From Abiotrophia defectiva ATCC 49176 (GTDB taxonomy: Bacteria; Bacillota; Bacilli; Lactobacillales; Aerococcaceae): DNA of 64,000 nt. This document shows positions 1 through 10,380 of this stretch, one piece after another. Each line of letters opens with the position of its first letter. Within the stretch, counting starts at the first letter, position 1. The notes beneath the pieces are model-generated. The model did no database searches, was not told the DNA's origin, and worked only from the letters and a program-made list of their open reading frames with translations. Location of the stretch: contig NZ_CP146287.1 of assembly GCF_037041345.1 (NCBI RefSeq), positions 1,615,501-1,679,500 on the forward strand, read 5' to 3'. The position numbers were made by a program, and so were the translations under genes.

Positions 1-535
1 ATGTATTGCTCCAGCTACTTTTCTGATTCAGCAAATTATAGAGCCATTGAAGATTCCAATCTGGAGCAGGCTGTGCTTGAATGATAGGTTCAAAAATTGT
101 AGCAAGTGCTTCATCTACGAATATTTGCTCCTCATCTGAAATGTCATGTCTCAGACTAGTTAATAAGGGAGTATCTACAGGTATATACTCAACTTGACCC
201 AAAGGAGTTAGCGAGTAGTGGATGGCCTCATCATTATAATAGAGTTGTCTACTGTCCGCAATTACGATATAACGAATTTTGGCTCCATTATACACCGTGG
301 TAAATTCCCAATCCCCGCTTAAATTATCTCTCTTGTACTTATAATTATCAAGTTCAGGATGCTCGATTTGATTAAAGTTTCGCATTGCTTCTTGCAAAGG
401 CGAGTATCTTCCTTCGATGTACCTTGCATAGTATACGCTATAAGTTGATAAGTTGTCTGACACTTTCGTCCATGCAAAAAGTCCTACAACGGTAACTATA
501 CATACAATTATAAATAACTTCCATTTTGATTTCAT
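1..535 (-). CDS. Membrane-anchored protein of unknown function, 3' end cut by window edge
   Basis: The frame reads from an ATG at 535 to the left edge without a stop, giving at least 178 residues. A GGGAGAAAG ribosome binding site lies just upstream of the ATG. Residues about 5-23 form one hydrophobic segment after a Lys-rich start, so the protein is probably a single-pass anchor with the rest outside the cell. The remainder is hydrophilic and rich in Tyr, Asn and Asp. I recognise no family. The gene is visibly more AT-rich than its neighbours, which could mean recent acquisition. The C-terminus is not in this window. Confidence 0.75.
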   Translation of the reverse strand, partial: MKSKWKLFIIVCIVTVVGLFAWTKVSDNLSTYSVYYARYIEGRYSPLQEAMRNFNQIEHPELDNYKYKRDNLSGDWEFTTVYNGAKIRYIVIADSRQLYYNDEAIHYSLTPLGQVEYIPVDTPLLTSLRHDISDEEQIFVDEALATIFEPIIQAQPAPDWNLQWLYNLLNQKSSWSNT

Positions 536-639
536 ATCTTTCTCCCATGAGTCATTTTAAGCAATGATTTGGGTTGCCGCACTTATTCTTGCGATCTTCC
601 TTTTTCGGTGTTGCACTTAATTATACAATCTGCGCCCCG

Positions 640-667
640 AAAAAAGCTAGGACGCACGCCCTAGCCT
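640..667 (-). terminator. Rho-independent terminator of the degV transcription unit
   Basis: On the minus strand GCTAGG and CCTAGC arms flank a short GC-rich centre that can pair further, followed by a run of six T. It lies just past the stop codon at 676. Confidence 0.8.
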
Positions 668-675
668 CTCGTTGT

Positions 676-1302
676 TTAGCCTTTAATGAAATTTCCCAGG
701 AATACCCACAGGATGCAGAGGACCACTTGGACGCCCACCATGTAGAATAACCATTGGCTTGGTAGGCGCGGAATCTTCAGCTTGTAGACGAAGGCTACCG
801 CTAGGAGCGCGTAGACCAACATCAGGAAGATTTGGAAGACAGTCAGCGGGAGCAGGAAGCCTACTAAGGACACGACCTGAATCGCGAAGACGCCTAGTTC
901 TAGTGGCAAGCCGACGCTGTGGCGCTTGTCCACTGGATCTTGGAATTCGGCCGCTTGGTTGAAGTAGGCCAGGCGAATTCCGACTGCCAAGATGTAAAGT
1001 GCGAAGACAATGAGACTAAAGGCGCCCGCATTGGTTACCGCCATCAGATAGACGCCCGGGAGGACGCCATAAATGAGGAAACTACTCAAGGTCTTGAGCT
1101 CCTTGGCGAAGGCAGCCTCCGCCACCGAAGACTGGAATTGATTCATGAAGCCTCCGACGAACAAGTCGATGATGGAGGCAATAATCAAGGAAACAAGGGC
1201 GTACTGTAGTTCACGATGAAAGGCGAACCCGATCCCTGTCGCTGCAAAAAACAAACCTGCTAATAACACCACATTGGAGCGGTGCAACTTCCCAATAAAC
1301 AT
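676..1302 (-). CDS. CDP-alcohol phosphatidyltransferase-like (PssA-like) membrane protein, degenerate active site
   Basis: The 208-residue protein is almost wholly hydrophobic, with about six membrane segments. Its layout resembles bacterial phosphatidylserine synthases: an N-terminal NVV-LLAG segment, a DLFVGG stretch where the family has DxxDG, and KELKTLSSF-IYGVLPG where the family has ELDSLADxxxFGVxPA. The family signature needs four Asp or Glu-type metal ligands (DGxxARxxxxxxxxGxxxDxxxD). Here the first Asp (of DLF) is visible, but the second Asp, the AR pair and the later Asp residues are replaced. It may have lost catalysis or act on lipid heads differently. It lies 36 bases after degV and is probably cotranscribed. 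Family assignment is inference from residue pattern only. Confidence 0.5.
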   Translation of the reverse strand: MFIGKLHRSNVVLLAGLFFAATGIGFAFHRELQYALVSLIIASIIDLFVGGFMNQFQSSVAEAAFAKELKTLSSFLIYGVLPGVYLMAVTNAGAFSLIVFALYILAVGIRLAYFNQAAEFQDPVDKRHSVGLPLELGVFAIQVVSLVGFLLPLTVFQIFLMLVYALLAVAFVYKLKIPRLPSQWLFYMVGVQVVLCILWVFLGNFIKG

Positions 1303-1338
1303 ACCGACACCCTGCTTTCTTTTAAATTTTTACACTTC

Positions 1339-2184
1339 TTAGGCTTTCTCGAAGCCAATAATGAGCCCGTGGTACTGGGCATAGAATGTGCAGAGCCCAT
1401 TAAAATCCACTACCTCAATTTGAGCCTGAGGATAGTGTTCACGCAGCAAAGCACTCACCGCTTCAACCACTTCTGGATTGTCGCTATGAGAAATCGCCAC
1501 TTTACCACCTTGGTAACCGTGCTTGAGCATTTCTTCTACGGTTGCTTTCACAGCCCGTTTGCTCCCCTTAGACTTGGCCCCAATCTCAATCTTACCTTCA
1601 GCTGTACGAACCCCAATCAAACGGATGCCCAAGAGGCCAATCATACCACCGACTAGACGGTTGACACGGCCGGCTTTGACCAAGTTATCTACTGATTCTA
1701 AGATGAAGACCACATCCGTCTTCTGGTGATAATCCTTCAGGCTAGCTACCACTTGGTCAAAATCCAAACCAGATTTTACTAACTCCAAACCCTTAGCAAT
1801 CAAGAGATCGTTCTCTGTCCCAGCAGACAAGCAGTCAAAGATATAGATATTAGCCAATGGGTTTTCTTCCAAAGCCATATTGCGACCAAGCTGGGCGCTA
1901 TTATAAGAACCTGATAAGCCACTTGAGATGGTAAAGCAGATGACATTTTCGGCTCCTTCGAAGGCATTGGCATAAGCTTGAGGAGACGGACAAGCAGTCG
2001 AAGAGGCCTCCTTGCTGTCTTGCATATCCCTTACAAAAGTTGCCATATCTAAGTTGGCATCATCCACATATACCTGAGTGCCAATATTAATCATTAAAGG
2101 TACTAATTCAAAAGCGACATCCGTCCCTGCAAACAGGCCCGGCGAGATAGTTGCGCCTGAATCGGCTACTAACTTCCATTTCAT
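1339..2184 (-). CDS. DegV family fatty-acid-binding protein
   Basis: The N-terminus MKWKLVADSGATISPGL matches the DegV family pattern (lysine, then VxDSxxD-like, then a short loop). Later residues GLSGSYNSA, SAGTENDLLIAKG and the VDNLVKAGRVNRL segment are family hallmarks. DegV proteins bind long-chain fatty acids, and the FakB members hand them to the FakA kinase for phospholipid synthesis. Length (281 residues) is typical. I chose the ATG at 2184 because GGGAGG precedes it at good spacing; an in-frame earlier start would add 17 unlikely residues. The following PssA-like gene fits a lipid theme. Which fatty acid it binds cannot be told. Confidence 0.88.
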   Translation of the reverse strand: MKWKLVADSGATISPGLFAGTDVAFELVPLMINIGTQVYVDDANLDMATFVRDMQDSKEASSTACPSPQAYANAFEGAENVICFTISSGLSGSYNSAQLGRNMALEENPLANIYIFDCLSAGTENDLLIAKGLELVKSGLDFDQVVASLKDYHQKTDVVFILESVDNLVKAGRVNRLVGGMIGLLGIRLIGVRTAEGKIEIGAKSKGSKRAVKATVEEMLKHGYQGGKVAISHSDNPEVVEAVSALLREHYPQAQIEVVDFNGLCTFYAQYHGLIIGFEKA

Positions 2185-2319
2185 AGGTAATTCCTCCCTC
2201 TGTCTTCTCCCTAAGTATATAAAAGCCCACGGCAACTTGCAAACAAAATCACGCGTGGGACTCTCTTTTTATTTTTAGGATCTTTAGGGGCTAGCACTTT
2301 CCAGCCTCTCTATAAGCAA

Positions 2320-3534
2320 CTATGCCTGATATCGTTTAACTAGGGCAGCAATCCCCATGCCCCCACCAATACAAAGGGAGGCAAGGCCATATTGACTCTC
2401 AGAACGAACTAACTCATGGCAGAGCGTCGCTAAGACTCGGACTCCTGAAGCCCCAATAGGATGACCTAAGGCAATGGCGCCACCATGAACATTGGTGCGC
2501 TCGGCTAGCCAACCAGCTGACACCCCGTGATGGGCGACTAAATCATGTGAAACAGCCAGTGCTTGAACCGCAAAAGCCTCATTGAGTTCGAAGCGGTCAA
2601 CTGCTTCAAAAGGCACGCTAGTACGCTCTAAAACCTGCTCAATAGCCCCTACAGGACCAATCCCCATAAGGCTAGGGTCAACCCCTGCCTGACCAAAACC
2701 TAGAACTTCAGCCAGTGGCGTCAAGCGGTAGCGGTCTACGATTTCTTGACTCACCAAGCAGAGAAAGGCTGCGCCATCGTTAATACCTGACGCATTACCG
2801 GCTGTTACCGTCCCCTCTTTCTGGAAGGCAGGACGCAAACCAGCTAATTTCTCAGGGCTGGTTTTATAGTTAATATACTCATCTCGATCTATCACTTGAC
2901 GATTGCCCTTGCGGTCGACTTCTGCCACAGCCACAATTTCCTGGTCAAAGAGGCCTGCTTGTTGAGCCGATTGAGCCTTGACTTGAGACTGATAAGCATA
3001 AGCATCTTGAGCTTGGCGACTAATGTCATATTGCTGAGCTAAATTCTCAGCCGTCACACCCATAGCATAGCCCCCAAAGGCATCAGACAAGCCATCCCGA
3101 TAGAGGCTATCTACTAGAGGACTGCCACCATAAGCCATGCCCTTGCGAGATTTGCCATCTAAGACGAAGGCGGCCTGGCTCATACTTTCCACGCCCCCAA
3201 CGATCAGGGCTTGGTTCTCACCGGCTTTAATCTTGGTATAGCCTTCATAGACTGCCTTCAAGCCACTCCCACAGACCATATTGACGGTGTAGGCTGGGGT
3301 CGTCATCGCTAGTCCTGCCTCTAGCGCGATTTGACGGGCCAAGTTTTGACCATGGCCAGCCGATAAGACATTCCCAACGATCACTTCTTCAATGGCTTCC
3401 ACTGGCACTTGGTCTGATTCTAGCACTGCCCGGAGAACTTGGCTGCCCAAGTCTAGCGGACTGAGATTGGATAAGGCGCCAAGATAGCGACCAATGGCCG
3501 AGCGCTTAACTTCTGTAATATATACGCGTGTCAT
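2320..3534 (-). CDS. Acetyl-CoA C-acetyltransferase (thiolase)
   Basis: The 404-residue protein has the full thiolase set: nucleophilic Cys in NMVCGSGLKAV (about residue 88), the NVHGGAIALGHPIGASG loop with the catalytic His (about 350), and the C-terminal CIGGGMGIA motif with the second Cys. It joins two acetyl-CoA to acetoacetyl-CoA or runs the reverse. In Lactobacillales this is usually the first step of the mevalonate route to isoprenoids, but no other mevalonate gene is in this window. It is the last gene of a run with the alpha/beta hydrolase and the CAP protein (gaps of 40 and 22 bases). AAGGGAG precedes the start. Confidence 0.93.
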   Translation of the reverse strand: MTRVYITEVKRSAIGRYLGALSNLSPLDLGSQVLRAVLESDQVPVEAIEEVIVGNVLSAGHGQNLARQIALEAGLAMTTPAYTVNMVCGSGLKAVYEGYTKIKAGENQALIVGGVESMSQAAFVLDGKSRKGMAYGGSPLVDSLYRDGLSDAFGGYAMGVTAENLAQQYDISRQAQDAYAYQSQVKAQSAQQAGLFDQEIVAVAEVDRKGNRQVIDRDEYINYKTSPEKLAGLRPAFQKEGTVTAGNASGINDGAAFLCLVSQEIVDRYRLTPLAEVLGFGQAGVDPSLMGIGPVGAIEQVLERTSVPFEAVDRFELNEAFAVQALAVSHDLVAHHGVSAGWLAERTNVHGGAIALGHPIGASGVRVLATLCHELVRSESQYGLASLCIGGGMGIAALVKRYQA

Positions 3535-3574
3535 AAGTAACTCCCTTTAGTTCAAAGTTCAACGAAGGATTAAA

Positions 3575-4726
3575 TCAATGGTCGCTTGCTGGCGCAAGAC
3601 TGGCAACAAAATGACGAATACAGGTGACATAAGCTTGAATGAAAGCATCATCCTCCAAATACAATTCATGCTTACGCCCCGGCACACAGTAGGCTTGGGC
3701 TTGAGCTAGACTCGACGTCAAGCCATGAATGCCACTAGCTAAAACATGGTCGTCAAGCTCCGCCCGCCAGACTAGGACTGGCAAAGTGAGCTGGCCAAGG
3801 CCTTGACGAGACAAAATTTTGCGCGAGCTAGCTAGACTAGTTGCTAACCAAGACCAAGTAGCGCCCCAGCTAGGAAGCGGATGGTTGGCTAGGTGCCAAT
3901 GATGGAAATACTGGCCACGTTCATATTGAGTGGTCCAGCGATTCTGGCGGGGATACTGGCTATGACGTTCAGGATCAAAGGCCCCCTGACGCGGAGCATA
4001 AGCTTTGCCACCACCTAAACAAGTGACGGCTCGACTCAGTAGATGGGCATAGGCAAAAGGAATCTTGCCCGTATCGATTGCCAGCATAGGCGAGGAAAGG
4101 ATGAGCCCTTGAGCTAAGCCGGGATAGAGTTGGCAAAGACGAGTCGCGACCGCTCCACCCATGGAGTGGCCGAATAGGACTAAGGGGCCTTGGATTTTTC
4201 CTTGCTTGCCTAAATAGTCCAAAAGGCTAGCTAGGTCCTCAGCATATTGATCAAAACTTTGGCTATGAACGCTGGATTTGGGACCATAAGGACCACTGGC
4301 GCCATGCCCTCTTAGGTCCACTGCAATGACCTGACAGCCTTCTTGGTGCCAGTAGTAGGTTAACTCCCGAAATTTTTCCTTGAACTCATTGAGACCATGG
4401 ATGATTAGGAGAGTAGCCTGAGCCTCAGCATGAGGATAGAAATCAAAGTCTAAAGTCTGGCCGTCTTCTAAGGTAATCATATCTGACTGACCATGTTGGG
4501 CCAGATAAGGCTGAACCCAGTCTGTCATTTCTTGATCGAACTGGGCTTGCGATAGCCAGGCATGCTGAGTGCTAGCCTGAGCCTGCCAGCGGGTGACGTC
4601 GAAGACTTGCTCGCGATCATTACTTGGCTTGAGGCCATGTCGACGCTGGTAGACCTGGCCATAGGTCCAAGTCGCTAGCCCCAGGCCAACTAGACTGGGC
4701 AATAGATAAGCAAAAGGTGAGGTCAT
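3575..4726 (-). CDS. Alpha/beta hydrolase, serine aminopeptidase S33/monoacylglycerol lipase-like
   Basis: The 383-residue protein starts with a hydrophobic stretch (PYLLPSLVGLGLATWTYG region, residues about 5-22) that could anchor it in the membrane. The hydrolase fold follows: HGLNEFKEKFRELTYYW near residue 110 (oxyanion region), AVDLRGHGASG, the nucleophile elbow GHSMGG (about 188-193), a helical lid, a late Asp in RAELDDHV and a His in GRKHEL. This pattern is that of lysophospholipase or monoacylglycerol lipase. It acts on small esters, most likely lipids; the actual substrate is unknown. AAGGAG precedes the ATG. Confidence 0.85.
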   Translation of the reverse strand: MTSPFAYLLPSLVGLGLATWTYGQVYQRRHGLKPSNDREQVFDVTRWQAQASTQHAWLSQAQFDQEMTDWVQPYLAQHGQSDMITLEDGQTLDFDFYPHAEAQATLLIIHGLNEFKEKFRELTYYWHQEGCQVIAVDLRGHGASGPYGPKSSVHSQSFDQYAEDLASLLDYLGKQGKIQGPLVLFGHSMGGAVATRLCQLYPGLAQGLILSSPMLAIDTGKIPFAYAHLLSRAVTCLGGGKAYAPRQGAFDPERHSQYPRQNRWTTQYERGQYFHHWHLANHPLPSWGATWSWLATSLASSRKILSRQGLGQLTLPVLVWRAELDDHVLASGIHGLTSSLAQAQAYCVPGRKHELYLEDDAFIQAYVTCIRHFVASLAPASDH

Positions 4727-4748
4727 GGTGGGGCTCCTTCAAGTTGAA

Positions 4749-5519
4749 TTAAGGACTAGTAAGTGTATCGGAGGTGACAACTGCCACCAAACGCACGTAG
4801 GCCACATCGCCGATTAATTGGTCACTAGGCTGGGCGTAGAGGGTCACATATTGACTAGCAATATAGGCACTTGTCTCCTGGCCTTCCATTTTGGCAAAGG
4901 CCTTATAGAGATAGTCGGCCAGAATGTCAGGGTGCTGGCGCCAAGTATCTAGGTGGACGTCATCCGCCGCAATGTAGAGCTCAAAGGTGGATTCCCCTAA
5001 TCTGGAATTGGCATCCTCAATTGCTGGATGCGCCGTCCGAAAATCTTGCCCATCTATGGTCCGGCTACTCAAGTAATAGTAATCAGATAATTGACGAACC
5101 CGAGTTTGACTCCCTGTAGCAAGTTGGTGGCCGACCTGAATCTCTGGCCAACCGAGTTGGCTCCGGTGTTGGTTAACTTGATTGACAAAGGCCTGATTCA
5201 GGCCATTCAAATCCAAACCCTGATTGAAGGCTTGGGCTGTGCGGGCGGCCTTCTGATATATAGGACTAGCCGCCACATTGGCTGCTACTTGATGGGGTTC
5301 TTGGTTGGCCCCAGATTGAATGACATGGGACTGATTATCCTGAGGCTTATTTTGTGGAATATTCAATAATTTTTGGGCGATAGTCAGCATGGCTTGCGGG
5401 CGGCTGAGGCTATTATCCTGCCAGACAGCCTGAATCATATCCCGTCTGGCAAAGAGGGCCAGGCAGAGGACGACAATAATCGCTGCTATCTTCAAAGGGG
5501 TCGTAGATCTTTTTTTCAT
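4749..5519 (-). CDS. Secreted or membrane-anchored CAP (SCP/PR1-like) domain protein
   Basis: The 256-residue protein has a basic start (MKKRSTT) and one hydrophobic segment (residues about 8-24), then a low-complexity linker. From about residue 95 it shows the opening helix of a CAP domain: VNQVNQHRSQLGWPEIQVGHQLATGSQTRVRQL, where an Asn/His-Arg helix and a conserved Ala/Thr-Arg helix are typical of bacterial extracellular CAP proteins. It ends with strands rich in Tyr and Val. Function of such proteins in Firmicutes is poorly known. It begins the run that includes the hydrolase and thiolase, and diverges from uvrC. GAAGGAG precedes the ATG. Confidence 0.7.
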   Translation of the reverse strand: MKKRSTTPLKIAAIIVVLCLALFARRDMIQAVWQDNSLSRPQAMLTIAQKLLNIPQNKPQDNQSHVIQSGANQEPHQVAANVAASPIYQKAARTAQAFNQGLDLNGLNQAFVNQVNQHRSQLGWPEIQVGHQLATGSQTRVRQLSDYYYLSSRTIDGQDFRTAHPAIEDANSRLGESTFELYIAADDVHLDTWRQHPDILADYLYKAFAKMEGQETSAYIASQYVTLYAQPSDQLIGDVAYVRLVAVVTSDTLTSP

Positions 5520-5615
5520 GGTCAGTCTCCTTCTTCTACCATCTTAGGCAATTCTGACAGAGATTTCAATCTTGATGACTGAGATTTACCCTTTCTTAAG
5601 ATTTGAACAGGACAT

Positions 5616-5644
5616 TTGTCCCAAGTCCTAAAAACGCGTATAAT
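5616..5644 (+). promoter_or_regulatory. Sigma-70 type promoter of uvrC
   Basis: TTGTCC (4 of 6 to TTGACA), 17-base spacer, perfect TATAAT. The start codon is about 50 bases downstream. Confidence 0.75.
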
Positions 5645-5696
5645 GTGTAGAGTAGACGGGGCTCCCTGCCCCTAGATTAAAGGAAGGAGGACCCCC

Positions 5697-7520
5697 ATGA
5701 CGGATGCCCAGTCCCAGACCGCCCAAGAACGGGCCAAGGTTCAAGAACGAATTGAAGCCAAGCTCAAGCTCTTGCCAGATTTACCCGGTTGCTATCTCAT
5801 GAAAGATGCGGCCGATCAGATTCTCTATGTCGGCAAGGCCAAGAACCTTAAGAACCGGGTGCGCTCCTATTTCCGTGGCGCTCACGATACCAAAACTACC
5901 AAACTAGTGTCAGAAATCGACCACTTCGAGACCATCATCACCAACAGTAATAAGGAAGCACTCTTGCTGGAAATCAATCTAATTCAGCAATATAAGCCGC
6001 CTTATAATATTCGGCTCAAGGAAGGGACCATGTATCCCTACCTTAAAATCACCAAGGAACGCCATCCCCAACTCATCATCACATCCAATGTGACCAAGGA
6101 CGGCGGTCTCTACTTTGGCCCCTTCCCTAATGTGGGGGCAGCCACCCAAACCCAGCAACTCTTACATCGGGTCTATCCCCTTCGTCGTTGTGGTAAAAAT
6201 GAGAAACGGGCTTGCTTCTATTATCATCTAGGTCAGTGCATTGGTCCTTGCGATCATGAAGTCACCAAGGACATGTACCAGCAACAGATTCAGAAGATTA
6301 AGCAATTTTTCAACGGCGATATCCAACCCATTATGACTCAGCTCAAGGACAAAATGCAGGCAGCCGCCGAGCGTCTGGACTTCGAACAGGCCGCCGATTA
6401 CCGGGACCAACTCCAATACATTGAGACCACTATCGAGCGTCAGATTATCATGAGCCAGGACTACGACAACACAGATGTCTTCGCCTATGACTTCCAACGG
6501 GGCTGGATTTCCATCCAGGTCTTCATGCTCAGACAAGGTAGCATCCTCAAACGTGAGGCTGCCATCTACCCTGCTTACACGGACCCCGACGAGGAGTTGA
6601 CGACCTTTATCGCCCGCTTCTATCAGGAAGAAAACCACTTACTTCCTAAGGCTATCTTGGTCCCTGAGGATGTTGACAAGGACTTGTTATCGCAAGTGAT
6701 TTCAGTCCCTATCAGCACGCCACAGCGAGGTAAGAAAAAATCCATGTTGGACCTTTGCGCTAAGAACAGCCAGCTGGCTCTCAATGAACGCCTCAACCTC
6801 TTGGACATCCAAGCCCAACAAACTCGTGGTGTCAGCGAAGACCTGGCGGCAGCCTTGGGTATCCCTCTGGCCTATCATATCGAAGCCTTCGACCACTCCA
6901 ACATTTCAGGGACTGGCCTGGTGTCGGGTATGGTAGTTTACAAAGAAGGCAAGCCTGACCGCAAGAGCTACCGTAAGTTTAAAATCAAGGAATCTAACCA
7001 AACCAATGAATTTGCCCACACCCAAGAGGTCATTCGCCGTCGTTATTCGCGCTTACTGCGTGAGGAACAGCCCCTGCCTAATCTGATTTTGATGGATGGG
7101 GGCAAGGTCCAGGTCCGGGCAGCCCGCCAGGTGATTGAAGAGGAACTAGGCCTCTCTATTCCTGTCGCTGGCATGGTCAAAGACGACAAACACCGGACCG
7201 CTTCCCTCCTGAATGGCTATAGCGAGGAGTTGGTAGAGCTAGACCGCCAGTCGCCTGTCTTCCACTATATCCAAAGAATCCAAGAAGAAGTTCACCGCTA
7301 CGCTATTTCCTACCACCGTCAAGTACGGAGCAAGCAACAATTCGCCTCTAAGTTAGACGCCATTCCGGGTGTAGGTAAGGTGACCCGCACCAAGTTGCTC
7401 AAACACTTCAAGTCCCTCAAGGCTATGAAAGAAGCCTCTATCGAGGACTATGCCAAGCTTGGTGTAAGGGCTGAATTGGCTGAACGGATTATTGCCTATC
7501 TAAGCAAACAAAAGGACTGA
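5697..7520 (+). CDS. uvrC: Excinuclease ABC subunit C
   Basis: The 607-residue protein opens with the GIY-YIG nuclease domain (LPGCYLMKD, ILYVGKAKNLKNRVRSYF at about residues 30-60), followed by a Cys-rich FYYHLGQCIGPC segment, a UvrB-binding UVR motif (AAERLDFEQAADYRDQLQYIE, about 220-240), the RNase H-like endonuclease half (AFDHSNISGTG, NLILMDGGKVQ) and C-terminal helix-hairpin-helix motifs (AIPGVGKVTRTKLLKHF). This is the complete UvrC layout at normal length. It makes the two incisions around a DNA lesion in nucleotide excision repair, working with UvrA and UvrB, which are not in this window. AAGGAAGGAGG precedes the ATG. Confidence 0.97.
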   Translation: MTDAQSQTAQERAKVQERIEAKLKLLPDLPGCYLMKDAADQILYVGKAKNLKNRVRSYFRGAHDTKTTKLVSEIDHFETIITNSNKEALLLEINLIQQYKPPYNIRLKEGTMYPYLKITKERHPQLIITSNVTKDGGLYFGPFPNVGAATQTQQLLHRVYPLRRCGKNEKRACFYYHLGQCIGPCDHEVTKDMYQQQIQKIKQFFNGDIQPIMTQLKDKMQAAAERLDFEQAADYRDQLQYIETTIERQIIMSQDYDNTDVFAYDFQRGWISIQVFMLRQGSILKREAAIYPAYTDPDEELTTFIARFYQEENHLLPKAILVPEDVDKDLLSQVISVPISTPQRGKKKSMLDLCAKNSQLALNERLNLLDIQAQQTRGVSEDLAAALGIPLAYHIEAFDHSNISGTGLVSGMVVYKEGKPDRKSYRKFKIKESNQTNEFAHTQEVIRRRYSRLLREEQPLPNLILMDGGKVQVRAARQVIEEELGLSIPVAGMVKDDKHRTASLLNGYSEELVELDRQSPVFHYIQRIQEEVHRYAISYHRQVRSKQQFASKLDAIPGVGKVTRTKLLKHFKSLKAMKEASIEDYAKLGVRAELAERIIAYLSKQKD

Positions 7521-7540
7521 GCCTAAGCTCAGTCCTTTTT
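7511..7540 (+). terminator. Terminator of uvrC overlapping its stop codon
   Basis: Twelve-base arms (AAAGGACTGAGC and its complement) flank CTAA and end in five T. The uvrC TGA lies inside the left arm. Confidence 0.9.
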
Positions 7541-7553
7541 GCATACTATGATT

Positions 7554-8246
7554 TTAAGTGACTAGCCATAAAGCCAGGACGTAAAAACTAACCCAGGCTA
7601 AGTTAAGGGCAGCACCATTAAAGAGGGGCGTCCACCGGCGGATGACATAATGGCTAAGGCCCAGCCAGATTGGTGTGGTCACCAGCGGGGTGGCTAATAG
7701 AAAGTAAGTCGGCCACTGGGTCTGCCCAGTCACAATGGCCAGGCCATACAGAGCCCAACCCAAGTAGGTTATTACAATGGCCGACAGCCAGGTCACATTG
7801 AGTAAGTGATTGGCCTGATTAAGCGCCTCTACCAAAAATTTATTGGCCTTTCCCGCTTCTGCGTAATCCTGACAATAAGCCTTGCCTAGAATGGCTAGCA
7901 CATAGAAAGCCCCATGAGCCAAAGGGGACAGGCTGAAGCCGATCAGGAGACAAAGCAGTCCCGCCCAGGCCAAGCCCCTTACTGGTTGGGCCATTTGCCA
8001 GAGGCCATAGAGACTTAGAAGCGGTAGCCAAATAGAAAATTGGGCCAGCCAAACACCCCAGCGTAAACGACGGTCGGTCCCTGATCTCATATAAAGAGCC
8101 AGGCGTAAATTGGTCACACCCCCTGCTTGGTAGCGGACCAAGTCTTCTTCAGTCACCGGCGCAAAACCTACTAGTAATATATCGCCCACCAACCAGGCCA
8201 GAGCCCCAAAAAGACCTGCCAAAAATGAAGCCTGCACTAGGGTCAT
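7554..8246 (-). CDS. Polytopic membrane protein of unknown function
   Basis: The 230-residue protein has about six or seven hydrophobic segments with short loops. An early loop reads TEEDLVRYQAGGVTNLRLALYMRSGTDRRLRWG, and a mid-protein loop holds PLAHGAFY and KAYCQDYAEAGKANKF. This resembles a family of uncharacterised Firmicute membrane proteins, but I cannot name a function. AGGAGGGA lies 6 bases before the ATG at 8246; a TTG one codon upstream is less likely. It stands alone, convergent with uvrC and downstream of the groEL terminator. Confidence 0.75.
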   Translation of the reverse strand: MTLVQASFLAGLFGALAWLVGDILLVGFAPVTEEDLVRYQAGGVTNLRLALYMRSGTDRRLRWGVWLAQFSIWLPLLSLYGLWQMAQPVRGLAWAGLLCLLIGFSLSPLAHGAFYVLAILGKAYCQDYAEAGKANKFLVEALNQANHLLNVTWLSAIVITYLGWALYGLAIVTGQTQWPTYFLLATPLVTTPIWLGLSHYVIRRWTPLFNGAALNLAWVSFYVLALWLVT

Positions 8247-8307
8247 CAAAATCCCTCCTCCACACTTGTTACTCTCAGTCTAGCACACCCTCAGCCTTTT
8301 ATATAAC

Positions 8308-8334
8308 AAAAAGGCTGAGACCAAGGTCTCAGCC
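8308..8334 (-). terminator. Terminator of groESL
   Basis: Minus-strand GGCTGAGACC, TT loop, GGTCTCAGCC, then five T, directly after the groEL stop. Confidence 0.9.
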
Positions 8335-8341
8335 AAATTTA

Positions 8342-9967
<1,626 letters not shown>

Positions 9968-9996
9968 TCACTCCTTTTCTATTCTCTGCCTTGTGC

Positions 9997-10263
9997 TTAG
10001 CCTAAAACTGCCAAGACATGGTCTAATTCAATTACTAAATATTCTTGGCCGTCTTGCTTAACGGTCACGCCTGCATAAGATTCAAAGACAACACGGTCGC
10101 CGACTGCGACTTCGCCAGCGCTTGCTACTTCCTTGCTGACTGCTAGGACCGTCCCGGTCTCTTGTTTTTCTTGGGCGGCGCTAGATAAGATCAAGCCTCC
10201 AAGGCTTTTTTCTTCTGCTGGGGCTACTTCAATTACCAGTCGTTTGCCTAATGGTTTTAACAT
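9997..10263 (-). CDS. groES: Co-chaperonin GroES (10 kDa subunit)
   Basis: The 88-residue protein begins MLKPLGKRLVIE, has the mobile-loop region SLGGLILSSAAQEK and the VGDRVVFESYAG turn, and ends LDHVLAVLG. It caps the GroEL ring. The ATG at 10263 is preceded by GGAGGAAATCCC; upstream in-frame codons overlap the operator region and are not needed. The C-terminus is slightly short but complete compared with family members of 94-97 residues. Confidence 0.98.
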   Translation of the reverse strand: MLKPLGKRLVIEVAPAEEKSLGGLILSSAAQEKQETGTVLAVSKEVASAGEVAVGDRVVFESYAGVTVKQDGQEYLVIELDHVLAVLG

Positions 10264-10289
10264 GGGATTTCCTCCATTCATTCTGAAAC

Positions 10290-10316
10290 TTAGCACTCAA
10301 ACACCTCAAGTGCTAA
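10290..10316 (-). promoter_or_regulatory. CIRCE operator (HrcA binding site) of groESL
   Basis: TTAGCACTC, nine bases, AAGTGCTAA. This matches the CIRCE consensus (TTAGCACTC-N9-GAGTGCTAA) with one mismatch in the right arm. It lies 27 bases before groES. HrcA would repress the operon until heat shock. hrcA is not in this window. Confidence 0.95.
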
Positions 10317-10345
10317 CCACTCCTTTATAATAGTCTAAAATAGTC

Positions 10346-10375
10346 AAAAAAGCAAGTGATAGGCACTTGCTTTTT
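10346..10375 (-). terminator. Bidirectional-looking terminator between the O-antigen-ligase-like gene and groES
   Basis: Arms AAGCAAGTG and CACTTGCTT around a short loop, with A-rich left and T-rich right flanks. It sits 5 bases after the stop at 10381. Confidence 0.85.
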
Positions 10376-10380
10376 GAAAC

